DNA of 64,000 bases from Pseudomonas putida (GCA_041071465.1 CP163498.1:5970001-6034000), one strand, 5' to 3'. Numbered from the stretch's first letter, positions 37,492 to 47,215 are shown. Translations and numbers: made by a program. The notes: generated by a model from the sequence alone, not told the origin.

Positions 37492-37499
37492 CGTTGGGG

Positions 37500-39407
37500 T
37501 CAGAGGACCGGCTTGCGCGCCGCGCCGCTACGGGCCTTGGCCATGGCCGCCAGGCGCACCGCGACGTTGGCCGCGCCGTAACCGGCATAGCCCCCCTTGC
37601 GCTGGATGATTTCGAAGAAGAAACGCTCTTCGAACGGTTCGGTGTACACGTGGAACAGCTCGCCGCCCTGGGCGTCGCGGTCATACAGCACGTTGTAGTA
37701 CGCCAGCTCGCTGAGGAACTCGTCGTCGAAATCGAAGCGCGCCGCGAGGTCATCGTAGTAGTTGAGCGGGATTTCCAGCAGCGGAACCCCGGCCAGCTTG
37801 GCCCGTGCCACCTCACGGAAGATGTCATCACAATCGAAGGCGATGTGGTGTACACCCGACCCCCGGTAGCTGGACAGCGCATGGGCAATAGCCGTGTTGC
37901 GGTTTTCCGAGATGTTCAGCGGCAGGCGCAGGGTGCCGCACTGGCTGCGCAGGGCGCGGCTCTTGACCAGGCCATACGGGTCGGGCAGCACCACTTCATC
38001 GTCGGCGGCAAAGTCGAACAGGCTCTTGTAGAACAGCACCCAGCTGTCCAGCGACTCGGCCGGCAGGGCCAGCGCCATATGGTCGATGCGGCGCAGGCCG
38101 CCAGTGGCAGTGGCGCTCTTGTCCAGGCTGAAATCGGTGTCGTACAAGGTGTGGCCAGCAGTGCCCTGCTCCACCAGGTACAGCAGGCTGCCGTCCGGTG
38201 CACGTACCGCGGGTACTTCGCACTCGTTGGGGCCGACCAGGCCACGGAACGGCTGGCCACGGAAGGCGGTGGCGCGCTTCAAGGCGGCTTGCGGATCCTT
38301 GACCCGCAACGCGGTGGCGCACAGCGACGGGCCGTGGGCCTCGAAGAAGTTGTGGCCGAAGGAATACGGTTCGGCGTTCAGGACAATGTTGATATCGCCC
38401 TGGCGCAACAGTTGAACGTCCTTGCTGCGGTGCTTGCCGGCTTCGGCAAAGCCCAGGCGCTTTAGCCAGTTGCTCAGGCGCGCGCCGACGGCTTCGTCGA
38501 CCGCGAACTCGAGGAACTCCACCCCATCATAGGCACTGGCCGCCGGCGGGGTGAACAGCACGCCAGGTTCGATCGGCGTGTGTTCCTGCTCCAAGCGCAA
38601 GCGGGTCTGTTCTTCGAGGTACAGCAGCGAACGCAAACCGTCGGCGGCATTCTGCCGGGTCGGCGCGGCGCGGAAGCCGTCGTTGAAAATTTCCAGCGAC
38701 AGCGGCCCACGGTACCCCGTGGCAAGGATCGGCGCGAGGAAGCCGGCCATATCCATTTCGCCCTGCCCTGGGAAGCAGCGGAAATGGCGGCTCCACTCCA
38801 GCACATCCATGGCCAGGATCGGCGCGTCGGCCATTTGCACGAAGAAGATCTTGTCGCCTGGGATATCGCGGATCGCGCTTGGGTCGCCCTTCAGCGACAA
38901 GGTGTGGAAGCTGTCAAGGATCACCCCGAGGGCCGGGTGGTCAGCCTGGCGCACCAGGTTCCAGACTTGCTGATAGGTGTTGACGTGGCGGCCCCACGCC
39001 AGGGCTTCGTAACCAATGCGCAGGCCGCGCTTGCCGGCATGCTCGGCCAACAGACGCAAGTCGTCGACCAGCAGTTGCTCATCACCCAGGGCATCGGCCT
39101 GGACGTTGCTGCACACCAGCACCAAGTCGGTACCCAGCTCCTGCATCAGGTCGAACTTGCGCTCGGCGCGGTCGAGGTTTTTCTGCAGGCGGTCGCGGCG
39201 GCAACCTTCAAAATCACGAAACGGCTGGAACAAGGTGATGGCAATGCCCAGGTCGGCACACATCTGACGCACCTGGCGCGGGCTGCCAGCGTAATAGAGC
39301 AAGTCGTTTTCGAAGATCTCGACGCCGTCAAAACCGGCGGCGGCGATGGCTTCGAGCTTTTCCGGCAGGGTGCCGCTCAAGGACACGGTAGCGATCGAAC
39401 GCTGCAT
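37500..39407 (-). CDS. quiC: 3-dehydroshikimate dehydratase, two-domain QuiC type
   Basis: The 635-residue cytoplasmic enzyme converts 3-dehydroshikimate to protocatechuate, feeding the beta-ketoadipate pathway. The N-terminal TIM-barrel (residues 1-280) carries the metal ligands Glu134 (GYEALAWG), Asp165 (ILDSFHT), Gln191 (VQMADAP) and Glu239 (SLEIFND). The C-terminal half (about 290-610) is a VOC/hydroxyphenylpyruvate-dioxygenase-like fold with HMALA, GVHHIAF and FFEIIQR segments, as in pseudomonad QuiC1. It is often misnamed 4-hydroxyphenylpyruvate dioxygenase. It is divergent from a transporter gene, with a PcaR-like box between them. Confidence 0.93.
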   Translation of the reverse strand: MQRSIATVSLSGTLPEKLEAIAAAGFDGVEIFENDLLYYAGSPRQVRQMCADLGIAITLFQPFRDFEGCRRDRLQKNLDRAERKFDLMQELGTDLVLVCSNVQADALGDEQLLVDDLRLLAEHAGKRGLRIGYEALAWGRHVNTYQQVWNLVRQADHPALGVILDSFHTLSLKGDPSAIRDIPGDKIFFVQMADAPILAMDVLEWSRHFRCFPGQGEMDMAGFLAPILATGYRGPLSLEIFNDGFRAAPTRQNAADGLRSLLYLEEQTRLRLEQEHTPIEPGVLFTPPAASAYDGVEFLEFAVDEAVGARLSNWLKRLGFAEAGKHRSKDVQLLRQGDINIVLNAEPYSFGHNFFEAHGPSLCATALRVKDPQAALKRATAFRGQPFRGLVGPNECEVPAVRAPDGSLLYLVEQGTAGHTLYDTDFSLDKSATATGGLRRIDHMALALPAESLDSWVLFYKSLFDFAADDEVVLPDPYGLVKSRALRSQCGTLRLPLNISENRNTAIAHALSSYRGSGVHHIAFDCDDIFREVARAKLAGVPLLEIPLNYYDDLAARFDFDDEFLSELAYYNVLYDRDAQGGELFHVYTEPFEERFFFEIIQRKGGYAGYGAANVAVRLAAMAKARSGAARKPVL

Positions 39408-39476
39408 GGCGGGAGTTCCTTGTTGTTAGAAAATTACGGTGCCGGTCAGGTAGAAACCACGGGCACAGTTTATGGC

Positions 39477-39492
39477 ACGATCGATTATTCGC
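39477..39492. promoter_or_regulatory. Second, imperfect PcaR-like box
   Basis: CGATCGATTATTCGCA resembles the box at 39541 apart from one extra base in the middle. It lies 70 bases upstream of quiC, on the quiC side of the divergent region. It is a weak match. Confidence 0.4.
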
Positions 39493-39540
39493 AGGTAAAG
39501 TCCTCGCTTCAATTCATTTGTACGGAATGGTTAGTTTTGC

Positions 39541-39555
39541 GTTCGATTATCGCAC
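39541..39555. promoter_or_regulatory. PcaR-like operator
   Basis: GTTCGATTATCGCAC differs at one base from the 15-base PcaR/PcaU-class (IclR family) box GTTCGATAATCGCAC as I remember it. It is nested in a larger inverted repeat (GTTTTGCG ... CGCACAAAAC). It lies between quiC and the transporter gene. Beta-ketoadipate-responsive control would fit the pathway. Confidence 0.6.
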
Positions 39556-39695
39556 AAAACCCGTTTTGGCGAATTGCTAGACCGCTGGCCCGTGGTCAAC
39601 ATGAACCACAGACGCAGGCACACCGACCGTTGCCTCCTGCCTTGGCATAACCTCTGGCGGAACCTGCGCAAACAACAATAACAACGGAGACAACG

Positions 39696-41069
39696 ATGGC
39701 TCACTCCAGCTCGCAAGCAAAGAAAGCGACCGCCAGTGGATGGATAGGCTCGGCACTCGAGTACTACGACTTCTTCATCTATGCCCAGGCCGCTGCGCTG
39801 ATTTTCCCGCAGATCTTCTTCCCCAATACCGACCCGAAAATGGCCATCATCGCCTCGTTGGCCACGTACGGCGTGGGCTACCTGGCGCGCCCGGTCGGCG
39901 CCTTCGTGTTGGGCCACTGGGGTGATACCCGCGGCCGCAAGAACGTCCTGCTGCTGTGCATGTTCCTGATGGGCCTGTCGACCATGGCCGTAGGCCTGCT
40001 GCCCACCTACCACGACATCGGTTATCTCGCACCGGCCTTGCTGGTGGTACTGCGCCTGATCCAGGGCTTTGCCGTGGCCGGGGAAATCTCCGGGGCCAGT
40101 TCCATGATCATGGAGCACGCGCCATTCGGCCGAAGAGGTTATTACGCCAGCTTCACCCTGCAGGGCGTGCAAGCGGGCCAAGTACTGGCGGCGGCGGTGT
40201 TCCTGCCACTGGCTTACTTCATGCCTAGCGAAGCCTTCACCGAATGGGGCTGGCGCATTCCGTTCCTGATGAGCGCCATCGTGCTGATTGCCGGCTTCAT
40301 CATCCGTAAGGAAGTGCACGAAACCCCGGCGTTCGTGAAAGAAGAGAAACAGGACAAGGTTGCCAAGTCGCCAATCAGCGAAGCTTTCCGCCACAGCTGG
40401 AAGCACATGGTGCTGGTGATGTTCATGGCGCTGATGAACGTGATCCCGGTCGTGGCCACCATCTTCGGTGCCGCCTACGCGGTGCAGCCGGCGTATGGCA
40501 TCGGTTTCGACAAGAGCGTGTACCTGTGGATCCCGGTAGTGGGCAACATCGTCGCGGTGCTGGTGATCCCGTTCGTGGGTAACCTGTCGGACAAGATCGG
40601 CCGTCGCCCGACCATGATCGCCGGCTGCCTGGGCTCTGGTCTGCTGGCCTTCGTCTACCTGTATGCAATCAGCATCCAGAACGTGCCAATGGCGTTCGCC
40701 GCCTCGATCGTGATGTGGGGCATGGTGTATCAGGGTTACAACGCGGTGTTCCCAAGCTTCTACCCAGAACTGTTCCACACCCGCTACCGCGTTTCGGCCA
40801 TGGCCATCGCGCAGAACATCGGCACCATGCTGACTGCCATGCTGCCGGCGCTGTTCGCACTGGTTGCCCCGCCTGGCTCGGACAATATCCCGCTGGTAGT
40901 CGGTAGCCTGGCGTTCTTCATCACCTGCGTGTGCGCCTTGGCGGCCTACATTGCCCCGGAAACCCACCGCCTGGCGATGGAAGACCTGGGTAACCCAGCG
41001 GCCAAGCCGATGGAGAAGGAAGCGTATGAAGCTAGCCGTAAAGGCAGCTTTCAGGCAGTGAGCCACTGA
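39696..41069 (+). CDS. MFS transporter of the metabolite:H+ symporter (MHS) family
   Basis: The 457-residue inner-membrane protein has 12 predicted helices. It carries the MHS signatures SALEYYDFFIYAQAAA at the N-terminus, GDTRGRKNVLL in loop 2-3 and RLIQGFAVAGEISGA. This is the ShiA/PcaT-like branch. Its position opposite quiC suggests uptake of shikimate, dehydroshikimate or a related acid; beta-ketoadipate is an alternative. It follows a CGGAGA ribosome site. Confidence 0.87.
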   Translation: MAHSSSQAKKATASGWIGSALEYYDFFIYAQAAALIFPQIFFPNTDPKMAIIASLATYGVGYLARPVGAFVLGHWGDTRGRKNVLLLCMFLMGLSTMAVGLLPTYHDIGYLAPALLVVLRLIQGFAVAGEISGASSMIMEHAPFGRRGYYASFTLQGVQAGQVLAAAVFLPLAYFMPSEAFTEWGWRIPFLMSAIVLIAGFIIRKEVHETPAFVKEEKQDKVAKSPISEAFRHSWKHMVLVMFMALMNVIPVVATIFGAAYAVQPAYGIGFDKSVYLWIPVVGNIVAVLVIPFVGNLSDKIGRRPTMIAGCLGSGLLAFVYLYAISIQNVPMAFAASIVMWGMVYQGYNAVFPSFYPELFHTRYRVSAMAIAQNIGTMLTAMLPALFALVAPPGSDNIPLVVGSLAFFITCVCALAAYIAPETHRLAMEDLGNPAAKPMEKEAYEASRKGSFQAVSH

Positions 41070-41075
41070 TAGACC

Positions 41076-41100
41076 GCCGGGGCCGCATTGCGGCCCCGGC
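41076..41100. terminator. Bidirectional hairpin between transporter and decarboxylase genes
   Basis: GCCGGGGCCGC pairs with GCGGCCCCGGC (11-base stem, loop ATT). It lies between the true ends of the two convergent genes. Confidence 0.68.
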
Positions 41101-41104
41101 ATTG

Positions 41105-42516
41105 TCAGCCTTCAACCACTTCCTGCAAGCGCGCCCAGAGCCGCTCGACATCCCCCGCTCAGTCGGCAACGCACCAACCGACACCCGCACCATCCACCGC
41201 CCATCCAGCGTCGCCGGCGTCACATACGCATCCCCAGACGCATTCAACCGCTCGGCCCAACCCTTGGTATGCGCATCCAGCGCTTCCCCTTCCAGCCCCG
41301 CCGGCCGATGGCGAATGCACAAGGTCTGCAATTGCACCGGCGCCAGCACTTCCCACTCTGCTTTAGCCCCCACCTGCCCTGCCAACCACTGGGCATTGTC
41401 CAGGTCACGCCGCAGCCGCGCCTGCAACGCGTCAACGCCCTCGCTGCGCAGCATGAACCACAGCTTCAGGGCGCGGAACCGACGGCCCAACGGGATCCCC
41501 CAGTCACGCAGGTTCTTCACCTCGCCGTCCACCGCCGACTGCAGGTAGCTGGGGTTGGTGCTCATGACCCGGATCAGGTGCTGCGGGTCACGGACGTAAT
41601 AGATCGAGCAATCGAAGGCCACACCCAGCCACTTGTGGGCATTGACCACCACCGAGTCGGCCAACTCGATGCCGTCCCACATCCAGCGGCACTCGGGCAG
41701 AATCATCGCCGAACCTGCCATGGCCGAGTCAACATGCAGCCACAGGCCATGGGCCTGGGCAATTTCGCCGATCGGGCGCAACGGGTCGAGGGCAGTGGTC
41801 GTCGTGGTGCCGGTGGTGGCAACTACGGCGCATGGCTGGTTACCGGCGGCCAGGTCTTGCTCGATCGCCGCCTGCAACGCCTCGGGGCGCAGCGCGTAAC
41901 GCTCGTCAGTGGGGATAAGCCGGATGTTGTCGCGGCCAAAACCGGCCAGCAGCGCGGCCTTGTCCACCGAGCTGTGGGCATGGGCGCTGACATACACGAT
42001 CAAAGGCTTGGCTTCAGCCTGCAGGCCACCGCGTACCAAGGCGTAATCGGTGGCGCGTTCACGGGCGCTGATAAGCGCTACCAGCGTGCTGGTCGAAGCG
42101 GTGTCCTGGATGACCCCGCTCCATTGTCCAGACAAGCCAAGCAGTTGGCGCAGCCAGTCGAGGGTGGTTTCTTCCAGTTCGCTCAGGGCCGGGCTGGATT
42201 GCCATGACAGGCCCAGCACACCCAGGCCGGTGCTGAGGAAGTCCCCCAGTACCGAGGACAGAGTGCCGTTGGAGGGAAAGTAACCGTAGAAATCCGGGTG
42301 CTGCCAATGAGACAGGCCAGGCATCACCAGCTGGTTGACGTCGTCGAGGATGGCCTCGAAGGGTTCGCCTTGCTGGGGCGCGGCTGCGGGCAAAGCGGCC
42401 TTGAGGTAGCCAGGTTCGACCTGGGCCATGACCGGGCGTTCGCCGACGGTTTGGCGATAGTCGGCGATCAGGTCGATCAGTTGGTGGCCGTATTGGCGGA
42501 ATTGTTCGGGGGTCAC
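41105..42516 (-). CDS. ddc: Aromatic-L-amino-acid decarboxylase (PLP group II), frameshifted at the very end
   Basis: This cytoplasmic PLP enzyme decarboxylates aromatic amino acids such as DOPA or 5-hydroxytryptophan. It has the substrate-binding HWQHPDFYGYFPSN region, LHVDSAMAGSA, and the PLP Lys in VVVNAHKWLG. As read, the frame runs past its natural end to 41032 with a nonsense tail, through the terminator and into the opposing gene. Adding one G to the run of five (complement of 41152-41156) restores GDVERLWARLQEVVEG and a stop at 41105, for 470 residues. I annotate that end. Confidence 0.85.
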
Positions 42517-42598
42517 GTGGGGGCTCCTTTGGGTGATCCACTGCCACCCAGTCTAGGCACCCGTGCCCAACCGAATAACCCCGCGTTGTGCATACCTG

Positions 42599-43543
42599 CT
42601 ATGGCGAACCCGCATGCCCGCCTTGCACGCCGAACTGCGACTGGCGCCACAGCTCGAACACGCGGTTGCGGAACCAGCGGTGCTCGGCCGAAGCCTGCAG
42701 CCTTTGGTGCCACACCACCCAGTAGCGCTGGCTGTGGTCGATGAAGCCAAGCGGCCGCCAGGCCAGGTCATGCAAACGGCATAACTGCCGGGCGATGTGC
42801 TCGGGAACCGTGGCCACGGCCTGGCTGTTGGCAATGACTTTCACGGTGGCGGAAAAGAACGGCACTTCCAGGCTGACCCGCCGCTGCACCCCCTGTGCAC
42901 GCAGGTGGCGGTCGATGAAGCTGTCCTTGTCGCCACCGCCGGAAATGCGCACATGCTTGTGCACCAGGTAGTCGGCCTGGCTGAGTGCAGCATGCGCTGC
43001 CAGCGGGTGGTCGTGGCGCATCAGGCACACGGCGCGGTCTTCACCCAGCAAGCGCCCATGCAGGTTGGGTGGCGACTCGTCGAACAAGGTGGTAGCCAGG
43101 TCGATTTCGCCACTGGCCAGCAAGGCATACTGGCCAGCCTGCCAAGTGCGGTACTCCAGCGATACGCCTGGTGCTTCACGCTCCAGCGCCGCCACCAGCA
43201 ACGGCAGCATGTGTTCGGCTACATAGTCAGAGGCCGCCAGGCAGAAGCGCCGCTCGCAGCGTGCCGGGTCGAACACTGCGGGCTGGCGCAGAGCGTGAAG
43301 TTCTTCGAGGACCTGGCGCAGCGGTTCAACCAGCGCTTCGGCGTGTTCGCTGAGTACGTAGCCGCGGCCTTGGCGCACCAGTAACGGGTCGTCGAAGGCT
43401 TCGCGCAGGTGGGCTAGCTGCCGGCTCAGGGCCGACTGGCTGACACCCAGGCGCTCGGCAGCGTGGCTGAGGTTTTTCAGCTGCAGCAGGTGGTCGAGGG
43501 TACGCAGGTGGGCGAGGCTTAGGGAGGCGAAGGTGGGGTTCAT
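42599..43543 (-). CDS. LysR-family transcriptional regulator
   Basis: The 314-residue DNA-binding regulator has an N-terminal winged HTH (residues about 10-68, LSHAAERLGVSQSALSRQLAHLREAF) and a periplasmic-binding-like effector domain of NahR/NodD subtype (PLLVRQGRGYVLSEHA). I chose the ATG at 43543; an in-frame start further upstream lies in poorly conserved sequence near the REP element. It lies upstream of the decarboxylase on the same strand, 82 bases away, and may control it. Confidence 0.86.
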   Translation of the reverse strand: MNPTFASLSLAHLRTLDHLLQLKNLSHAAERLGVSQSALSRQLAHLREAFDDPLLVRQGRGYVLSEHAEALVEPLRQVLEELHALRQPAVFDPARCERRFCLAASDYVAEHMLPLLVAALEREAPGVSLEYRTWQAGQYALLASGEIDLATTLFDESPPNLHGRLLGEDRAVCLMRHDHPLAAHAALSQADYLVHKHVRISGGGDKDSFIDRHLRAQGVQRRVSLEVPFFSATVKVIANSQAVATVPEHIARQLCRLHDLAWRPLGFIDHSQRYWVVWHQRLQASAEHRWFRNRVFELWRQSQFGVQGGHAGSP

Positions 43544-43570
43544 CGAGGGTTCGGCTCCAGACCGCAGGCG

Positions 43571-43673
43571 AGGGCTTTGCCCTCGTTTCGCGACACAAGG
43601 CCGCACCCATAGGGGAATGCATAACCTGTGTGGGAGCGGCCTTGTGTCGCGATGGGCCGTAAAGCGGCCCCGT
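43571..43673. repeat. REP-like elements, two copies
   Basis: CGCGACACAAGGCCGC and, further on, GGGAGCGGCCTTGTGTCGC with a GGGCCGTAAAGCGGCCC hairpin form another inverted pair. It lies between the LysR gene and the yebC-like gene. Confidence 0.75.
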
Positions 43674-43681
43674 TACGCAGA

Positions 43682-44395
43682 TCAGTCAGTCAGACCAACG
43701 TACACGTTCTGCACGTCATCGTTCTCGTCGATCGCCTCGAGGAACGCTTCAACCTCAGCCAGTGCTTCAGCACTCAGGCTGGCTGCGCTTACCGGGTTTT
43801 TCGGGGTGTAGCCGATTTTTGCCGAGGTGACGGTGAAGCCCTGTTCCGGCAGCGCCTTCTGCACTGCGTCCAGGTCGGTGGTGTCGGTGATGAACAGGGT
43901 CGAGCCCTCTTCTTCACCTTCCTCGAAGTCCTGGGCACCGGCTTCGATGGCGGCCATTTCCGGATCAGCGTCAGCGCTTGCAGGGGTGGCTTCGATCAGG
44001 CCTACATGGTTGAAGTCCCACGCTACCGAACCGCTGGCGCCCAGTTGGCCCTTGCGGAACAGCACACGGATTTGCGCGACGGTACGGTTGATGTTGTCGG
44101 TCAGGCACTCGACGATCAGCGGTACCTGATGCGGTGCGAAGCCTTCATAGCTCACCGCATGGTACTGCACGGCATCGCCGTCCAGGCCAGCACCCTTGCG
44201 AATTGCCCGGTCCAGGGTCTCGCGGGTCATCGAAGCCTTCTTGGCTTGCACGATGGCCAGGCGCAGGCGCGGGTTCATGTCGGGATCGGCACCCGACTTG
44301 GCAGCGATCTGGATTTCCTTGGACAGCTTGCCCATGATCTTGCCTTTGGCATTGGCTGCTGTTTCTCTATGTTTGGCTTTCCACTGTGCGCCCAT
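43682..44395 (-). CDS. yebC: YebC/PmpR-family DNA-binding regulator
   Basis: The 237-residue cytoplasmic protein has the family start [19 protein letters not shown], then the [13 protein letters not shown] and [16 protein letters not shown] segments, and an acidic C-terminal half. The family acts in transcriptional regulation and was also linked to ribosome rescue at proline stalls; which applies here is not readable. It is a complete stand-alone gene. Confidence 0.92.
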   Translation of the reverse strand: MGAQWKAKHRETAANAKGKIMGKLSKEIQIAAKSGADPDMNPRLRLAIVQAKKASMTRETLDRAIRKGAGLDGDAVQYHAVSYEGFAPHQVPLIVECLTDNINRTVAQIRVLFRKGQLGASGSVAWDFNHVGLIEATPASADADPEMAAIEAGAQDFEEGEEEGSTLFITDTTDLDAVQKALPEQGFTVTSAKIGYTPKNPVSAASLSAEALAEVEAFLEAIDENDDVQNVYVGLTD

Positions 44396-44492
44396 GTCGA
44401 CTCTCTTGTTTCAGCGACCGGTTCAGGAAGCGACCGGCCAAAAGTGGGTGCATTTTATACGCCCTCAGGCATGGGATCGACAAGAAATCTCA

Positions 44493-45884
44493 TCAGCCTT
44501 TATCGGCCTTGCCCGCCGCCGCCGCAAACCGCGCCAACCGCACATCCAACCGGCGCGGGCGCAAACCGCGATCTTCGGCGTGCTCCTTGCGGCGAATGGC
44601 ATTGCGCACCAGCAGTGAGCCCAGGTAGCGGATCGGCTCGGGCGGGAACAGGCCCAGCGGCCCTTTGACCAGTGGCGAGCGGGTCCACGGGTTGTCCAGC
44701 CCCAGCGCCAGCGACGAAAGAATCTGCCCGCCCATATGGCACGGGCCAACGCCGCTGCCGGAGTAACCAAAGCCGTAGAACACGTTGCCCTGCCCGTCCA
44801 AGCGACCAAAGAACGGCAAACCGGTCACCGAGCGGTCCGACGGCCCGTTCCAGCTGGCCGCCAGTGGCACCTCGGCCAAGGCCGGGAAAAACCCGCCAAG
44901 GCTTTCGCGCAGCAAGGGGCGGTACGGCGACGGCTGGTCGAACACCGGCAACATGCGCCCGCCGTAGGCGAACGTGTTGCCGCCCTTGCCGAGCATCAGC
45001 CGGCCATCGGCGGTGTTGTGGTAGTAGTGCACGAAAATACGCGAGTCGAGCACGCTGATACCGCTGTCCAGGCCGATCTGGCTCAACAGCTCGGGGCACG
45101 GTTCGGTAATCACCATGTCGCTGGAGACAATCGCCACGCTGCGCTCGAACTGCGGGAAGGCCCGCGCCATCCAGGCATTGAGGCCCAACACCACGCGGTC
45201 GGCGCGCAGCGTGCCATGGGCCGTGCGCACCTGCACCGGGGCGCCATGCTCCAGGCCAGTCATGGCGGTACCCTCAAAGATACGCACGCCACGCTGCAAG
45301 GCCACCCGGCGCAAGCCACGCACCAGCTTGCCCGGCTGCACGGTGGCGGCGGCCGGCGAGAACCAGCCTTCCAGATGCCGCGCAGAACCTGCCAGGCGCT
45401 GCACCTGCTCCAGCGGCAGGCGGCGGAACGAGTTGATACCCTTTTGTTCCAGCGCGGCGATGACGGCATCGGTGGCACCCACCTGGGCTGCATTGGTGGC
45501 CGTGTACAGCGTGCCGTCCAGGCGGTAGTCGCAGTCGATGCCATTGGCTGCGCAGAACGCGCCAATGTCGCCGATGCTGCGCTCCGACTCACGCACCAGG
45601 CGTACCGCCTCGGCCACCCCGAACAAGCGTTCGAGGGTGAAGTACTTGGCCGACCAGGACAAGGCGCAACCACCATTGCGGCCACTGGCACCGGCGCCGC
45701 AGATGTCGGCCTCGATCAACACGATATCCAGGGCCGGCACCGCTTCCTTGAGCATCAGTGCCGTCCATAGGCCGGTGTAGCCGCCGCCCACGATGCACAC
45801 ATCGCAACGGGCATCGCCTTGCAGTGACGGGCACACCGCCTCCTGCGTCGATTCCAGGGCCTGTTGCAGCCAGAAGGGTCTCAT
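44493..45884 (-). CDS. FAD-dependent oxidoreductase (DAO fold), aminophosphonate type
   Basis: The 463-residue protein has a Rossmann FAD-binding start at residues 29-55 (DVCIVGGGYTGLWTAL, then EADICGAGASGRNGG) and the C-terminal FAD segment GFGYSGSGVGP. The closest class I can think of is the putative aminophosphonate oxidoreductase (PbfC-like) group; gamma-glutamylputrescine oxidase is an alternative. It would oxidise an amine and reduce oxygen or a quinone. It is followed on the same strand by nothing related but is preceded, 14 bases upstream, by an organophosphate-class transporter, which supports a phosphonate substrate. Confidence 0.75.
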   Translation of the reverse strand: MRPFWLQQALESTQEAVCPSLQGDARCDVCIVGGGYTGLWTALMLKEAVPALDIVLIEADICGAGASGRNGGCALSWSAKYFTLERLFGVAEAVRLVRESERSIGDIGAFCAANGIDCDYRLDGTLYTATNAAQVGATDAVIAALEQKGINSFRRLPLEQVQRLAGSARHLEGWFSPAAATVQPGKLVRGLRRVALQRGVRIFEGTAMTGLEHGAPVQVRTAHGTLRADRVVLGLNAWMARAFPQFERSVAIVSSDMVITEPCPELLSQIGLDSGISVLDSRIFVHYYHNTADGRLMLGKGGNTFAYGGRMLPVFDQPSPYRPLLRESLGGFFPALAEVPLAASWNGPSDRSVTGLPFFGRLDGQGNVFYGFGYSGSGVGPCHMGGQILSSLALGLDNPWTRSPLVKGPLGLFPPEPIRYLGSLLVRNAIRRKEHAEDRGLRPRRLDVRLARFAAAAGKADKG

Positions 45885-45898
45885 TCGCTCGCTTTCCT

Positions 45899-47215
45899 TT
45901 AGGTACGCAGTGGCTTGATTGCCATGCTGGTGTTCGGTGCCACGTCATTGCTTTGCGCGCTGGTGGCTGGGCGGCTGTTCCAATGCGGCAGCAACACCAG
46001 CGCGGAGAACAGTGCACAGCCGGCGAACACGATGAACACCGTGACGCCGTCGAAGTAACCCGGCAGCAGCCCGCCCAACACCGCCCCCACCGAACCGCAG
46101 CCATTGACGAAGCCGGCCGCGGTGGCGCCGGCCTTGGCGGTGCCGAAGTCGATGGCCGCCGCGCCGCTGATCATCGAGTCCGGCCCGTACAGGGTCAGGC
46201 CCATGACAAACAGCAAAGCCACCACCAGGATCACACTGCCGGTGTGCATGGCCGCCATGAACGCCGCCAGGGTCACGGTCAGCAGCACCAGGCTGATCAC
46301 GCAGGCCGGCATGCGCCGGGCGCCGAACAGTTTGTCGGAGGCCAGGCCGATCATGATCGGGCCAAGCAGCCCGGCCAGCTCGAAGGCGGTCGGGATGATT
46401 GCCGCGCCCACCTTGCCCACCGAGGGCATCTGCTCGAAGACGATCACCGGGCCCCACAGCAGGATGGCGTAGCGCGCAGGCTTGAGCAGGAAGTACGCCA
46501 GGCCCAGGGTCAACACCGTGCGGTTGCGCATGATCTCCCTCAGTGGCGCCCACACACTGCACAGGTTGTCGGCGGGGGCCATGCTCTGCGGCTCGGGCTC
46601 CACCGCCGGCAGGCCGACGTCTTCAGGTTTGTTGCGCTGCAAGAAGAAGAACAGCACCGCCACCAGCGCCACCACGGCTGCGCTGGAGAAGAACGCCGCA
46701 TGCCAGGTGCCGACCAGGGTATAGGCCCACCAGCCGGCGAATGGCGAGGCCACCAGGCCGCCGAAGGCATAGCAGGAACTCCACAGCCCCAGCACCCGCC
46801 CGCGCTGCGAGGCCGGGAAGAAGCTGCCGATGTTCTTGCATAACCCTGCCCAACCGGTGGACTGCGCCAGGCCCTGCACCAGCATGCAGGTGGCGAAGAT
46901 CGGGAAGGTGGCGTAACTGCCCATCACCACCGCCGCCGCCGCAGAAATCAGCAACCCACCGAGTACCACCACGCGTGGGCCGAAGCGGTCAGCAAGCATG
47001 CCCCAGGTGAACTGGCCTACGGCATAGGCGGCCAGGTAGATGGCGTCGAGGTTGGCCATGGCGGCCTTGTCGAGCATGAAGCTTGGGTCTTCGGCGATGC
47101 CCAGCTTGGCCACCGAGAAGGCTTTGCGGGTGAAGTAGAAGGCGGCGTAGGCCAGCCAGGTGATAGCGAAAATCTGGATGCGCCAGCGTTTGAACGCGGC
47201 TAGGGATTGATTCAT
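45899..47215 (-). CDS. MFS transporter of the organophosphate:phosphate antiporter (OPA) class
   Basis: The 438-residue inner-membrane protein has about 12 helices and GlpT/UhpT-type features: WLAYAAFYFTRKAFSVAK at the N-terminus and GMLADRFGPRVVV in the 2-3 loop. Such carriers move organophosphates or phosphonates. It is co-oriented with and 14 bases from the FAD oxidoreductase gene, and divergent from a LysR gene. I infer import of an aminoalkylphosphonate or similar. Confidence 0.83.
   Translation of the reverse strand: MNQSLAAFKRWRIQIFAITWLAYAAFYFTRKAFSVAKLGIAEDPSFMLDKAAMANLDAIYLAAYAVGQFTWGMLADRFGPRVVVLGGLLISAAAAVVMGSYATFPIFATCMLVQGLAQSTGWAGLCKNIGSFFPASQRGRVLGLWSSCYAFGGLVASPFAGWWAYTLVGTWHAAFFSSAAVVALVAVLFFFLQRNKPEDVGLPAVEPEPQSMAPADNLCSVWAPLREIMRNRTVLTLGLAYFLLKPARYAILLWGPVIVFEQMPSVGKVGAAIIPTAFELAGLLGPIMIGLASDKLFGARRMPACVISLVLLTVTLAAFMAAMHTGSVILVVALLFVMGLTLYGPDSMISGAAAIDFGTAKAGATAAGFVNGCGSVGAVLGGLLPGYFDGVTVFIVFAGCALFSALVLLPHWNSRPATSAQSNDVAPNTSMAIKPLRT

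Noticed and set aside
41032..41104. Extended C-terminus of the aromatic amino acid decarboxylase
   Set aside because: The tail runs through a hairpin terminator into the opposing gene. One added G restores a normal end at 41105.
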